Source: an uncultured Oscillospiraceae bacterium (GTDB lineage: Bacteria; Bacillota; Clostridia; Oscillospirales; Ruminococcaceae). Taken from it: a DNA stretch of 64,000 nucleotides. A program made the translations under genes and the position numbers. Positions 1 through 7,956 of the stretch are shown in pieces. Numbering within the stretch: the stretch's first letter is position 1; each line of letters opens with the position of its first letter. The stretch is taken from positions 49,896-113,895 of the forward strand of contig CAJTZM010000007.1 of NCBI GenBank assembly GCA_910583935.1. The letters run 5' to 3'. The notes beneath the pieces were generated by a model. That model was not told where the DNA came from, did no database searches, and saw only the letters and a program-made list of their open reading frames with translations.

Positions 1-755
1 AAAGCGGGCTGACCTTTGCGCCGGAAGCGGGAACCCAGCGGCTGCGGGATGTCATCAACAAAAACGTCACCGAAAAGGAGGTACTGTCCACCTGCCGGAC
101 CGCTTTTGAGGGCGGCTACACATCGGTAAAGCTATACTTTATGATGGGCCTGCCCACTGAAACAAAGAAGGATATTGAAGGGGTGGTGGACCTGGCGCAG
201 AAGGTGGTGGACTTATTCTACAGCCTGCCGGACAAGCCCAAGGGGAAAGGGGTCAATGTGACAATCAGCCTGGCCTGCTTTGTGCCCAAGCCCTTTACGC
301 CGTTCCAGTTTGAGCCGCAGGACACAGAGGAGATGCTGCGGGAAAAACAGCGGCACATGATCAGTTATAATCGAAGCAAAAAAATCCGGATCAATTACCA
401 CGAATCCAAGACCAGCTTTTTAGAGGCGGTGCTGGCCAGGGGAGACCGTCGGCTGTGCGCTGTGGTGGAGGACGCGTGGAAAAACGGCTGTAAGCTGGAT
501 GGCTGGACCGAGCACTTTAACTATGACGCATGGATGAGCGCCTTTGCGAAAAACGGGATTGACGGCGCTTTCTACGCCAGCCGCACCCGGCCCTACGATG
601 AGGTGACGCCGTGGGATCATTTGGATTTTGGCGTCAGCAAAGGATTCCTCGTCCGGGAAAATCAAAAGGCCCACGAGGATGCGCCGACCCCCAACTGCCG
701 GGAGAAGTGCTCCGGCTGCGGGGCCAACTGCCTAATCGGAAGGAGCTGTTTTTGA
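1..755 (+). CDS. B12-binding radical SAM protein, 3' part (TIGR03960-like)
   Basis: Partial gene; the reading frame is open from base 3 and the 5' end, with the B12-binding and CxxxCxxC parts, lies outside the window. About 250 residues are visible. The segment LTFAPEAGTQRLRDVINK followed by KLYFMMGLPTET is the C-terminal half of a radical SAM TIM barrel as found in the large B12-binding family. The tail is cysteine-rich (CREKCSGCGANC), possibly an extra iron-sulfur or zinc site. The stop codon shares one base with the next start, and the next gene encodes the usual partner (TIGR03936/DUF2344), which supports the family call. The true substrate is unknown; an RNA or protein modification role is an inference. 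Confidence 0.8.
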   Translation, partial: SGLTFAPEAGTQRLRDVINKNVTEKEVLSTCRTAFEGGYTSVKLYFMMGLPTETKKDIEGVVDLAQKVVDLFYSLPDKPKGKGVNVTISLACFVPKPFTPFQFEPQDTEEMLREKQRHMISYNRSKKIRINYHESKTSFLEAVLARGDRRLCAVVEDAWKNGCKLDGWTEHFNYDAWMSAFAKNGIDGAFYASRTRPYDEVTPWDHLDFGVSKGFLVRENQKAHEDAPTPNCREKCSGCGANCLIGRSCF

Positions 756-1414
756 TGGAACCGATGCGGGTGTTTTATGAAAAGACCGGAACCGCCAAAT
801 ATATTTCCCATCTGGACATCAACCGCTGCTTTCAGCGGGCCATGAAGCGGGCGGCGATCCCCCTTTGGTTTACCGAGGGATTCAATCCCCACGCATATCT
901 GACCTTTCCGCTGCCGCTGGCGCTGGGATACGAAAGCCTGTGCGAATGCGTGGATTTCCGGCTGGTGGAGCCTGTGGAGCCCGGGGAAATCGTCCGGCGG
1001 CTCAATGCTGTGCTTCCCATGGGGCTAAAAACTGTCCGGGCGGCGGCGCCGGTCTATAAGGCGGCGGATATCGCCCTGGCGGCCTACGAGGTGCGGCTGG
1101 AGCTGGCAGATACCCATCCGGGCCGGGCCAAGCAGATTCTGGACGCCTTTTTTGCCCAGCCGCAGATTCTGGCGATGAAGCGGAGCAAAAAGGGGGAGAA
1201 GGAAATTTCCTTAAAGGAGCATCTGCATGAGCTTTCCATCTGCGTCAAGGATGGGCAAACGTTTTTGACGGTATGGCTGCCGGCGGGGAACGAGCAGAAT
1301 ATCAACCCAACGCTGGTACTGGATACATTTGCCCGGCAAACGGGAATGCTCATCGACCGATTAGAGGTGAAAAAGACGGCGGTGCTGACAAAGGATGGGA
1401 AAAATTTCGCGTAG
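755..1414 (+). CDS. TIGR03936/DUF2344 radical-SAM-associated protein
   Basis: Protein of 219 residues starting at the ATG that overlaps the upstream TGA (TGATG), with GGAAGGAG just upstream. Its opening MRVFYEKTGTAKYISHLDI and the later WFTEGFNPHAYLTFPLPLALGYES are typical of DUF2344, a domain found fused to or beside B12-binding radical SAM proteins in Clostridia. Overlap with the upstream gene indicates translational coupling and a shared complex or pathway. Function is unknown; no catalytic residues are obvious. The family is commonly placed next to ribosomal protein genes, as here with rplS. Confidence 0.8.
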   Translation: MEPMRVFYEKTGTAKYISHLDINRCFQRAMKRAAIPLWFTEGFNPHAYLTFPLPLALGYESLCECVDFRLVEPVEPGEIVRRLNAVLPMGLKTVRAAAPVYKAADIALAAYEVRLELADTHPGRAKQILDAFFAQPQILAMKRSKKGEKEISLKEHLHELSICVKDGQTFLTVWLPAGNEQNINPTLVLDTFARQTGMLIDRLEVKKTAVLTKDGKNFA

Positions 1415-1418
1415 CCTC

Positions 1419-1447
1419 TTGTTTTTTTCTGTGGGGTATGCTAAACT
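1419..1447 (+). promoter_or_regulatory. Candidate rplS promoter
   Basis: TTGTTT at 1419-1424 and TAAACT at 1442-1447 with a 17-base spacer. The match is modest, so rplS could instead be read from further upstream. Confidence 0.3.
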
Positions 1448-1459
1448 ATATAAGCATTG

Positions 1460-1566
1460 TGTGCCGTCGTATTCCGCGACGGGAGTTGATGCCCGGCAAA
1501 ATGCCGCGACATGAAAGCGGGCGGTCCTCTATCCCTGCTGTTGGGCGGGTATGAACGTCTGAAAAT
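1460..1566 (+). promoter_or_regulatory. Structured 5' leader of rplS
   Basis: The leader holds at least two hairpins: CCGTCG (1464-1469) with CGACGG (1477-1482), and GGCA (1495-1498) with TGCC (1502-1505). Autogenous L19 leaders are known in Firmicutes; whether this is one is an inference from position and structure only. Confidence 0.35.
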
Positions 1567-1582
1567 ATGAGGAGGAAATAAA

Positions 1583-1927
1583 ATGGATCCATTGAAACTG
1601 ATTGCGCAGGACAGCCTAAAGACGGAGATCCCTTCCTTTGAGGTGGGCGACTCGGTTCGAGTTCATGTGAAAATCAAAGAGGGCGACAGAGAGAGAATTC
1701 AGGTGTTTGAGGGCACGGTAATCGCAAAAAAACACGGCGGCGTTGCCGAGACCTTTACCGTCCGCCGGGTATCCCATGGCTGCGGCGTAGAAAGAGTGTT
1801 CCCGCTGCATTCGCCCAATGTGGCGAAGGTGGAGGTTATCCGCCAGGGCCGGGTTCGCCGCGCGAAGCTTTACTACCTCAGAGACAGAGTGGGCAAGGCT
1901 GCAAAGGTCAAATCCAAAATCAGATAA
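1583..1927 (+). CDS. rplS: 50S ribosomal protein L19
   Basis: Protein of 114 residues, the normal length for bacterial L19, which sits at the 30S-50S interface of the ribosome. Diagnostic stretches are FEVGDSVRVHVKIKEGDRER, IQVFEGTVIAKKHGG, TFTVRRVSHGCGVERVFPLHSP and the basic C-terminus RRAKLYYLRDRVGKAAKVKS. The ATG is preceded by GAGGAGG at a normal distance. It stands alone between a structured leader and a strong terminator, so it appears to be a single-gene transcript here; the trmD neighbour seen in many bacteria is absent. Confidence 0.97.
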   Translation: MDPLKLIAQDSLKTEIPSFEVGDSVRVHVKIKEGDRERIQVFEGTVIAKKHGGVAETFTVRRVSHGCGVERVFPLHSPNVAKVEVIRQGRVRRAKLYYLRDRVGKAAKVKSKIR

Positions 1928-1934
1928 ATTTTTC

Positions 1935-1979
1935 GAGAAAAAGGCCGGCGCCGGATTGGCGCTGGCTTTCTCTTTTTTT
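1935..1979 (+). terminator. Intrinsic terminator after rplS
   Basis: GAGAAA and GCCGGCGCC pair with GGCGCTGGC and TTTCTC, followed by a run of seven T. Confidence 0.85.
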
Positions 1980-2030
1980 CAAAGGACGTGCAAAGTTTAC
2001 AAATTGTTTCCTTTTCTTTGCAAAGGACGG

Positions 2031-2059
2031 TGGAAGACGTGGAGGGCTTGTGCTATAAT
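2031..2059 (+). promoter_or_regulatory. Extended -10 promoter for yfmF
   Basis: TGCTATAAT at 2051-2059 is a perfect extended -10 (TGn plus TATAAT); the -35 (TGGAAG, 2031-2036) is weak, as is common for extended -10 promoters. Confidence 0.55.
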
Positions 2060-2183
2060 AGGACAGAATACAAAAAGATGCTTTTGAGAATTATTTTCCC
2101 TTTTCAAGAATGTTTCGCCTGTTTTGTGGGACAGAATAAATGAGGATCATCACAGCCGCTTGCCGGCAGAAGGAGTTGGACCA

Positions 2184-3473
2184 ATGAGCGACCATTTAAA
2201 ACGAATACAATTGGGAGACGGGGTGCATTTTACCGCCATCACCGACCCCAAATTCAAATCCAACCGAATTTCGGTAAACCTCTTGCTTCCGCTGGAGTAC
2301 GAGACGGCGGCCAACCGGGCGATTGTTCCGTTTGTGCTGCGCCTTCGATATCGGGATTGCCCGGATTTTACCCGCCTGAATGAAAAGCTGGACGATTTGT
2401 ACGGCGCGATTGTGGATGCGGATGTGCGAAAATACGGTGCGTACCAAATTATCAACCTGTCGGTTCAGGCACTGGATGACCGGTATGCGATTCAGCCCGC
2501 GCCGCTGGTGCGGGAATGCGCGGACCTTGCCTGCGGGCTGCTGTTCGACCCTTATTTGGAAGACGGTTTGTTTGCCGAAGAGGACGTCCGGCTGGAAAAG
2601 CAGAATCTGATTGATACGATCGAATCGGAGTTTAACGACAAGCGGGATTATGCCATCAGCCGCTGCGTTTCCCTGATGTTCGGCGGCAGCCCGCTGGCGG
2701 TAAAGAAGTACGGCACCCGTGAAAGGGCGCAGGAGATCACGGCCCAAAGCGCCACCGATGCTTACCGGGAGCTTTTGCGCCGGGCGGCGGTGGAAATCCT
2801 GTTTATTGGCAGCGGAGATCCATCGGTCGCCCAGAAGGTGTTTGCCGAACGCTTTGCCGGCGTAGAGCGCGACCCCATCGCCTATGACAATTCTTTACCC
2901 GTATCTGCGGCAAAACAGGTCAAAACGGTTCGGGAGGATATGGATATCGCCCAGGGCAAGCTGGTGATGGGCTTTCGCACCGGCGAGACGTCTTCGCCGG
3001 ATCAGGTCAACGCGATGAAGATGATGGTGGCCTTATACGGCGGGACGCCTTTTTCCCGTCTTTTTAAAAACGTTCGGGAAAAGCTTTCGCTATGCTATTA
3101 CTGTGCGGCCCGCTACGATAAGGCCTGCGGGATGATGATGGTGGACAGCGGCGTAGAAACCGGCAATGAGGAAAAGGCACAGCAGGAGATCCTGCGGCAG
3201 CTGGATCTGGTCCGGCAGGGGGATTTTGACGAGGAGGAGCTGGACTCCACTATTTTGACGGTCGTCAACGCGCTCAAGTCTACGGTAGACACCTTAAGTG
3301 GACTGGAAAACTGGTATTTGACCCAAATTTTAAGCGGGTCGGATGAATCCCCGCTGGAGAATGTGGAGAAGGTTTCCCGCATCGATAAGCGGCAGATTCA
3401 AGAGGCGGCGGCCCAAATCACGCTGGACACGGTGTTTTTCTTAGCCGCAAAAAAGGAGGGACAAGACCAGTGA
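2184..3473 (+). CDS. yfmF: M16-like protein YfmF (EF-P-modification associated)
   Basis: Protein of 429 residues of the insulinase/M16 fold. The start at 2184 is chosen because AAGGAG lies at the right distance; an upstream in-frame ATG at 2124 lacks a ribosome site. No HxxEH zinc motif is present in the N-terminal region, as expected of the YfmF half of the YfmF/YfmH pair. Family features include VPFVLRLRYRDCPDFTRLN and the C-terminal GGTPFSRLFKNVREKLSLCY. The next gene (yfmH) starts within its stop codon, so the two are translationally coupled and probably form a heterodimer. In Bacillus the pair has been linked to 5-aminopentanol modification of elongation factor P; that link is family knowledge, not shown here. 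Confidence 0.85.
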   Translation: MSDHLKRIQLGDGVHFTAITDPKFKSNRISVNLLLPLEYETAANRAIVPFVLRLRYRDCPDFTRLNEKLDDLYGAIVDADVRKYGAYQIINLSVQALDDRYAIQPAPLVRECADLACGLLFDPYLEDGLFAEEDVRLEKQNLIDTIESEFNDKRDYAISRCVSLMFGGSPLAVKKYGTRERAQEITAQSATDAYRELLRRAAVEILFIGSGDPSVAQKVFAERFAGVERDPIAYDNSLPVSAAKQVKTVREDMDIAQGKLVMGFRTGETSSPDQVNAMKMMVALYGGTPFSRLFKNVREKLSLCYYCAARYDKACGMMMVDSGVETGNEEKAQQEILRQLDLVRQGDFDEEELDSTILTVVNALKSTVDTLSGLENWYLTQILSGSDESPLENVEKVSRIDKRQIQEAAAQITLDTVFFLAAKKEGQDQ

Positions 3474-4750
3474 AACAGACGATTCATTCGCAAAGAATCA
3501 AGGAGAGCTATTGGAAGGTGGAGCATCCCAGCGGCCTGACCCTGCTTTTATATCCCATGGAGGGCTTTAGCTCCGCCTACGCCATGCTGACCACCGATTA
3601 CGGTTCGGTGGATATGGCGTTTCGGACCGAACCGGGTGTGGATTTTACCCGGATTCCCGCAGGTACCGCCCATTTTTTAGAGCACAAGATGTTCGAAAAC
3701 GAGGACGGGGACGCGTTTGCCAAATACGCCGCCACCGGCGCTTCGGCCAATGCATTTACCTCCTTTGACAAGACCTCGTATCTGTTTGGCTGCGCCGACC
3801 ATTTTGAGGAGTCCCTACGGATTTTGCTAGAGTTTGTGACCACCCCTTATTTTACCCAGCAGACGGTAGATAAGGAGCAGGGGATCATCGGCCAGGAAAT
3901 CAAAATGTACGACGACAATCCGGATTGGCGGGTATTTTTTAATCTTTTGAAGGCCATGTATATTCATCACCCCATCGCTGTGGATATTGCGGGGACGGTG
4001 GAAAGCATCGCCCAGATTACGGCGGACAGCCTGTACGAGACCTATGGGGCCTTTTACAATCTTCACAATATGACGCTGGCGGTAGCGGGCAGCTTTTCGC
4101 TGGACGCGGTGCTGCGCGTAGCGGATGAGGTTTTAAAGCCGGCGCAAAAGCAGCGGCTGGAACGAGCGGGTGTAGATGAGCCGGAGCAGGTGCGGCAAAA
4201 GCGAATCGAACAAAAATTCCCGGTGGCGGCGCCGATGTTCAGTTTAGGGCTAAAAGCGCGCCCGACAGATATCAGGACCAATACGCTCAGCTTCCTTGTG
4301 GATGAGATTGTCAACGAGGTTCTGGCAGGGGACGCGTCGCCCTTGTACCGCCGGCTTTATGACAGCGGCTTAGTCAACGCGACCTTTGACAGCGAAGCCG
4401 ATTGCGGCAGGGATTTTGCGGCGCTGATCTTTTCCGGCGAGTCTAAAGATCCGGATCGGACAGCGGAGGAGATCCTGCGGGAAATCGAACGGGTGAAAAA
4501 AGAAGGGATCGACCCGGCGGCGTTTGAGCGGAGCAAAAAGGCGGTTTACGGCCGCTATGTGCGGATGCTCAACCGCCCGGATTCCATTGCGAATGTGATG
4601 ACCGGCGCGTATTTTTCCGGCTTGGATTTATATGATCTGCTGGATGCGGCCGCTTCTGCTACCTTAGAACAGGCGCAGCAAAGGCTGGCGGAGGATTACC
4701 GGACGGATTGCGCGGCTTTATCGGTGATTTCGCCGCTGGACGAAAAATAG
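3470..4750 (+). CDS. yfmH: M16 peptidase-like protein YfmH
   Basis: Protein of 426 residues. The GTG start overlaps the upstream TGA and follows AAGGAGGG. The inverted zinc motif HFLEH is at residues 68-72 (HxxEH), with the further acidic residue in GIIGQEIKMYDD, so this partner looks catalytically complete, unlike YfmF. The domain order is an N-terminal M16 peptidase domain followed by the inactive C-terminal M16 domain (ASPLYRRLYDSGLV). The pair lies directly upstream of lgt. The substrate is unknown. Confidence 0.85.
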   Translation: MKQTIHSQRIKESYWKVEHPSGLTLLLYPMEGFSSAYAMLTTDYGSVDMAFRTEPGVDFTRIPAGTAHFLEHKMFENEDGDAFAKYAATGASANAFTSFDKTSYLFGCADHFEESLRILLEFVTTPYFTQQTVDKEQGIIGQEIKMYDDNPDWRVFFNLLKAMYIHHPIAVDIAGTVESIAQITADSLYETYGAFYNLHNMTLAVAGSFSLDAVLRVADEVLKPAQKQRLERAGVDEPEQVRQKRIEQKFPVAAPMFSLGLKARPTDIRTNTLSFLVDEIVNEVLAGDASPLYRRLYDSGLVNATFDSEADCGRDFAALIFSGESKDPDRTAEEILREIERVKKEGIDPAAFERSKKAVYGRYVRMLNRPDSIANVMTGAYFSGLDLYDLLDAAASATLEQAQQRLAEDYRTDCAALSVISPLDEK

Positions 4751-4800
4751 GTTACTTTTGTCATCAAGTGTGGAAAATACAGCAGATGGGAGTTTTTGTG

Positions 4801-5901
4801 ATGACACAGATTGTTTCTTTTCCCGGCTTGGGCTTTTCGTTTTCGATCAGTGCCGACGCGTTTACCATCGGTGCGCTGACCATCAAGTGGTATGGCGTAA
4901 TCTTTGCTTGCGCCTTTTTGGCGGGAACCTTATACGTTTTAAAAAATACCAAGAAGTTCGGGCTGGATTCTGACCGGGTAATCGACGTTTTGCTGGGCGC
5001 GATCCTCAGCGGCGTAATCGGCGCGCGGATTTACTATGTGGCTTTTTCTTGGGATCTGTATAAGGATAACCCCATGGATATTTTTAAGATCTGGAATGGC
5101 GGAATCGGCATCTACGGCGGCGTAATCGCGGCGATTTTGTGCGGCTATTTCCTGTGCCGCTGGAGGAAGGTCCGCTTTCTGCCAATGCTGGATTTGTGTT
5201 CCGCCGGCTTGATTCTGGCGCAGGCCATTGGCCGGTGGGGCAATTTTGTCAATGTCGAAGCGTTTGGCAGCGCCACCACCGTTCCGTGGCGGATGACCAG
5301 CGAATACGCCGGGGGAATCGGCACTACCATGGTGCAGCGCTATCTGGCTGCCCTGTCCCCGGAGCAGATAGAGGCCATGGGTGGGATGGAGAAAATTGGG
5401 GTGCATCCGACCTTTTTCTATGAGTCGGTCTGGTGCCTTTTGGGATTCTTCCTGCTGATGTGGATGACCAAGCGCCGGAAATTTGACGGGCAGCTGATTT
5501 TAATCTATGCAATATGGTACGGCGCGGAACGGTTTGTGGTCGAGGGGCTTCGGACCGACAGCCTAATGATAGGAAACCTGCGGGTATCCCAGGTCTTGGG
5601 AATCCTTTCAGCCGTTGCGGCGCTGATTGCCATGGTAATTGTGCTGCAAAAAAAGAAGGGCAGCAACGATCCGGAATACCTGAGGCTTTATGTGGATACC
5701 GAGGAGGCACAGCTGATCCGAGAGGGGCGGTTTTACGGGAAAAAGCAGCCGGGGCCGCTGGAGGATCCAAGCCTGACGGCAAGGGAATCAGACGAAGAAG
5801 CCGCGGCGGAGCCGGCGCCAGAAACGCCGGCGGAGGAATCGGACCAAGATGCTGCCGTACAAGCGCGGCAGGAAGATTTGGGAGAGGAACAAAAGAAATA
5901 G
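4801..5901 (+). CDS. lgt: Prolipoprotein diacylglyceryl transferase
   Basis: Membrane enzyme that transfers a diacylglyceryl group from phosphatidylglycerol to the lipobox cysteine of prolipoproteins. About 366 residues with several membrane segments; the Lgt signature GRWGNFVNVEAFG is complete, followed by a loop ending HPTFFYESVW and the late segment WYGAERFVVEGLRTDSL. The ATG at 4801 follows TGGGAG; ATG 4786 is an alternative. The protein has a longer than usual hydrophilic tail (about 70 residues) rich in Glu, Ala and Pro, after the last membrane helix; this tail is not part of the catalytic core. At least one strong lipoprotein substrate is encoded in this window (43622-45004). Confidence 0.95.
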   Translation: MTQIVSFPGLGFSFSISADAFTIGALTIKWYGVIFACAFLAGTLYVLKNTKKFGLDSDRVIDVLLGAILSGVIGARIYYVAFSWDLYKDNPMDIFKIWNGGIGIYGGVIAAILCGYFLCRWRKVRFLPMLDLCSAGLILAQAIGRWGNFVNVEAFGSATTVPWRMTSEYAGGIGTTMVQRYLAALSPEQIEAMGGMEKIGVHPTFFYESVWCLLGFFLLMWMTKRRKFDGQLILIYAIWYGAERFVVEGLRTDSLMIGNLRVSQVLGILSAVAALIAMVIVLQKKKGSNDPEYLRLYVDTEEAQLIREGRFYGKKQPGPLEDPSLTARESDEEAAAEPAPETPAEESDQDAAVQARQEDLGEEQKK

Positions 5902-5937
5902 TGTTATTGGCTGTGAAAAAATGAGGAGGAAGGAACC

Positions 5938-6795
5938 ATGGCGTTCATAATAGACGGAAAAAAAGTATCGGCCCAAATCAGGGAGCAAATCGCGGCGGAT
6001 ACCCAAAAGCTGCTGGCAGAAACCGGTGTGTGCCCGGGACTGGCGGTCGTCATTGTGGGGGAGGATCCGGCGTCGAAGGTCTATGTGAAAAACAAGAAAA
6101 AGGGATGCGGGCAGGTGGGCTTTTATTCGGAGGAATACGCTCTGCCCGAGCAAACCTCTCAAGAAGAGCTGCTGGCGCTTTTGGACCGGCTCAACGCGGA
6201 TTCAAAGATTCACGGCATCCTGGTTCAGCTGCCGCTGCCTAGGCATTTGGATGAAAAAACGGTGATTGAACGGATTTTGCCCGCAAAGGATGTAGACGCA
6301 TTTCACGCGTCGAATGTGGGGAAAATCATGATTGGGGACTATGATTTTTTGCCCTGCACGCCGGCGGGAGTGATGGAGCTGCTCCGGTCAGAAAAGATTT
6401 CGGCCCAGGGCAAGGAATGCGTGGTAGTCGGCCGCAGCAATATTGTGGGCAAGCCGATGGCGATGCTTTTGCTGCATGAAAACGGCACCGTCACCATCGC
6501 CCACTCCAAAACAAAAAACCTCGCCGAGGTCACTCGGCGGGCGGATATTCTAGTCTCGGCGGTGGGACGGGCAAAGTTTATTACCGCCGATATGGTCAAG
6601 CCTGGGGCGGTGGTCATCGACGTTGGGATGAATCGGGACGAGCAGGGCAAGCTCTGCGGCGACGTGGACTTTGCCTTGGTGGAGCCAGTTGCTTCGTATC
6701 TTACGCCGGTGCCCGGCGGGGTTGGCCCCATGACCATCAGCATGCTTTTGAAAAATACGCTGACCAGCGCTCAGAAAGCGGCAAAAAAAGGGTGA
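5938..6795 (+). CDS. folD: Methylenetetrahydrofolate dehydrogenase/cyclohydrolase
   Basis: Bifunctional cytosolic enzyme of one-carbon metabolism (5,10-methylene-THF to 10-formyl-THF), 285 residues, normal length. Visible motifs are VIVGEDPASKVYVKNKKKGC with the catalytic Tyr and Lys, HGILVQLPLPRHLDEK, and PCTPAGVMELL, VVVGRSNIVGKPMA and PVPGGVGPMTISMLL. The ATG follows GAGGAAGG. It supplies formyl-THF used by Fmt, encoded further along the window. Spacing of 36 bases from lgt suggests cotranscription. Confidence 0.96.
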   Translation: MAFIIDGKKVSAQIREQIAADTQKLLAETGVCPGLAVVIVGEDPASKVYVKNKKKGCGQVGFYSEEYALPEQTSQEELLALLDRLNADSKIHGILVQLPLPRHLDEKTVIERILPAKDVDAFHASNVGKIMIGDYDFLPCTPAGVMELLRSEKISAQGKECVVVGRSNIVGKPMAMLLLHENGTVTIAHSKTKNLAEVTRRADILVSAVGRAKFITADMVKPGAVVIDVGMNRDEQGKLCGDVDFALVEPVASYLTPVPGGVGPMTISMLLKNTLTSAQKAAKKG

Positions 6796-6831
6796 TTTCT
6801 GCGCATTTTCTGCGGAAATTCGGACTTTTTT
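6795..6831 (+). terminator. Probable terminator after folD
   Basis: ATTTC plus CGCA pair with TGCG plus GAAAT around a TTTTC loop; a T-run follows after six bases. The stem is interrupted, so strength is uncertain. Confidence 0.45.
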
Positions 6832-6833
6832 GA

Positions 6834-6862
6834 TTGACAAGCTAAAGAGGATATGATAAAAT
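6834..6862 (+). promoter_or_regulatory. Promoter of the rplU operon
   Basis: Perfect TTGACA (6834-6839), 17-base spacer, TAAAAT (6857-6862). It leaves a leader of about 85 bases before rplU, where an L21-type autoregulatory leader would be expected in Firmicutes; I could not confirm its fold. Confidence 0.75.
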
Positions 6863-6952
6863 ATTTTTTGCCGCATGCAATAGGTTATAAGTGCGCCCAT
6901 CGGCGCCGCCTTTGTGCAGCGAGTCTATAGGAAAGAGGCAGGTGCCTTTATT

Positions 6953-7264
6953 ATGTACGCGATTTTGGAAACCGGCGGAAAGCAGTACCGTGTTCAGCAG
7001 GGCGACGTTCTGTATGTCGAGAAGCTTCCGCACGAAGAACTGGAAATTATTGAGATGGACAAGATCATTGCGGTTGGTAAGGACGACGGTCTCGTGGTGG
7101 GAAACCCTTATGTGAACGGCGCTACGGTAACTGCGAAGGTCGCCAAAAACGGCAGATCAAAAAAAATCACCGTGTTTACTTATCGGTCGAAAAAGTCTTC
7201 GAAGAGAAAAATGGGCCACAGACAGCCGTATACCAAGGTTGAGATTCTGGAAATCAAAGCATAG
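6953..7264 (+). CDS. rplU: 50S ribosomal protein L21
   Basis: Protein of 103 residues, usual length. It begins MYAILETGGKQYRVQQGDVL, the canonical L21 start, which fixes the ATG at 6953 rather than the upstream in-frame ATG at 6914. The C-terminal part KKITVFTYRSKKSSKRKMGH is the RNA-binding signature. The order rplU-prp-rpmA-obgE is the classic low-GC Gram-positive operon. The ribosome site is AAAGAGGCAGG, slightly distant. Confidence 0.97.
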   Translation: MYAILETGGKQYRVQQGDVLYVEKLPHEELEIIEMDKIIAVGKDDGLVVGNPYVNGATVTAKVAKNGRSKKITVFTYRSKKSSKRKMGHRQPYTKVEILEIKA

Positions 7265-7270
7265 TCAGCC

Positions 7271-7588
7271 ATGATTACCGCCAGCTTTCAAAAAAACGGC
7301 GAAAGGCTTTTGGCGTTTTCCTTGTCCGGCCATGCGGGCTATGCCGATTTCGGCCAGGATATTGTATGCGCCAGCGTGACCTCGGCGGTACAGCTGACCG
7401 CCAACGCCATTACCGAGCAGTTTGCCGAGGCGGCAAAGGTCACGGTCGGAGAAAATCGGATTTCCCTTTGTCTTGGGCCAGATGCGAAAAGAGAGTCGGT
7501 TTTACTGTTGCAGGCGCTTTTAGAGCATTTGACCGTTCTGTCAGAAGAGTTTAAGGAAACAATACAAATCATTATTTCGGAGGTGTAA
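7271..7588 (+). CDS. prp: Ribosomal-processing cysteine protease Prp
   Basis: Protein of 105 residues (YsxB/Prp family). The catalytic pair is visible as His21 in LSGHAGY and Cys33 in DIVCASVTS, at the family spacing. Prp removes the N-terminal extension of ribosomal protein L27 in Firmicutes and Fusobacteria that lack a mature-form L27 start. The target is encoded by the very next gene, whose product carries the cleavable extension, so enzyme and substrate are cotranscribed. It starts only a few bases after rplU. Confidence 0.95.
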   Translation: MITASFQKNGERLLAFSLSGHAGYADFGQDIVCASVTSAVQLTANAITEQFAEAAKVTVGENRISLCLGPDAKRESVLLLQALLEHLTVLSEEFKETIQIIISEV

Positions 7589-7591
7589 CGA

Positions 7592-7873
7592 ATGATTCGT
7601 TTAAGCATGCAGTTTTTTGCGCATAAAAAGGGCGTTGGTTCTACTAAAAACGGTCGTGATTCCGAGTCCAAGCGTTTAGGCGTAAAACGGGCTGATGGGC
7701 AGCACGTTTTGGCTGGAAATATTCTGGTTCGCCAGCGCGGAACCCACATCCACCCGGGAGAGAATGTTGGCCGCGGATCGGATGACACGCTCTTTGCTTT
7801 GATCGACGGAAAAGTCCGTTTTGAGCGGGCTGGCCGCGACCGCAAAAAGGTGAGCATTTATCCCGTACAGTAA
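7592..7873 (+). CDS. rpmA: 50S ribosomal protein L27 with Prp-cleavable extension
   Basis: Protein of 93 residues. The N-terminus MIRLSMQFFAHKKGVGSTKN contains the Prp recognition sequence; cleavage after QFF would expose the mature AHKKG start needed near the peptidyl transferase centre. The rest (RDSESKRLGVKRADGQ, GNILVRQRGTHIHPGENVG, DDTLFALIDGKVRFE) is canonical L27. The gene begins three bases after prp. The presence of the extension together with prp is internally consistent. Confidence 0.97.
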   Translation: MIRLSMQFFAHKKGVGSTKNGRDSESKRLGVKRADGQHVLAGNILVRQRGTHIHPGENVGRGSDDTLFALIDGKVRFERAGRDRKKVSIYPVQ

Positions 7874-7883
7874 AAAGGTTGAA

Positions 7884-7910
7884 AATCCCGAGGGCTCCTC
7901 GGGATTTTTT
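7884..7910 (+). terminator. Terminator after rpmA
   Basis: AATCCCGAGG (7884-7893) pairs perfectly with CCTCGGGATT (7897-7906), followed by T-run. Confidence 0.9.
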
Positions 7911-7956
7911 GTTTTGCTTTCGCCGATACTAGCAAGAAAGCAAAAGGAGGTTTTTC

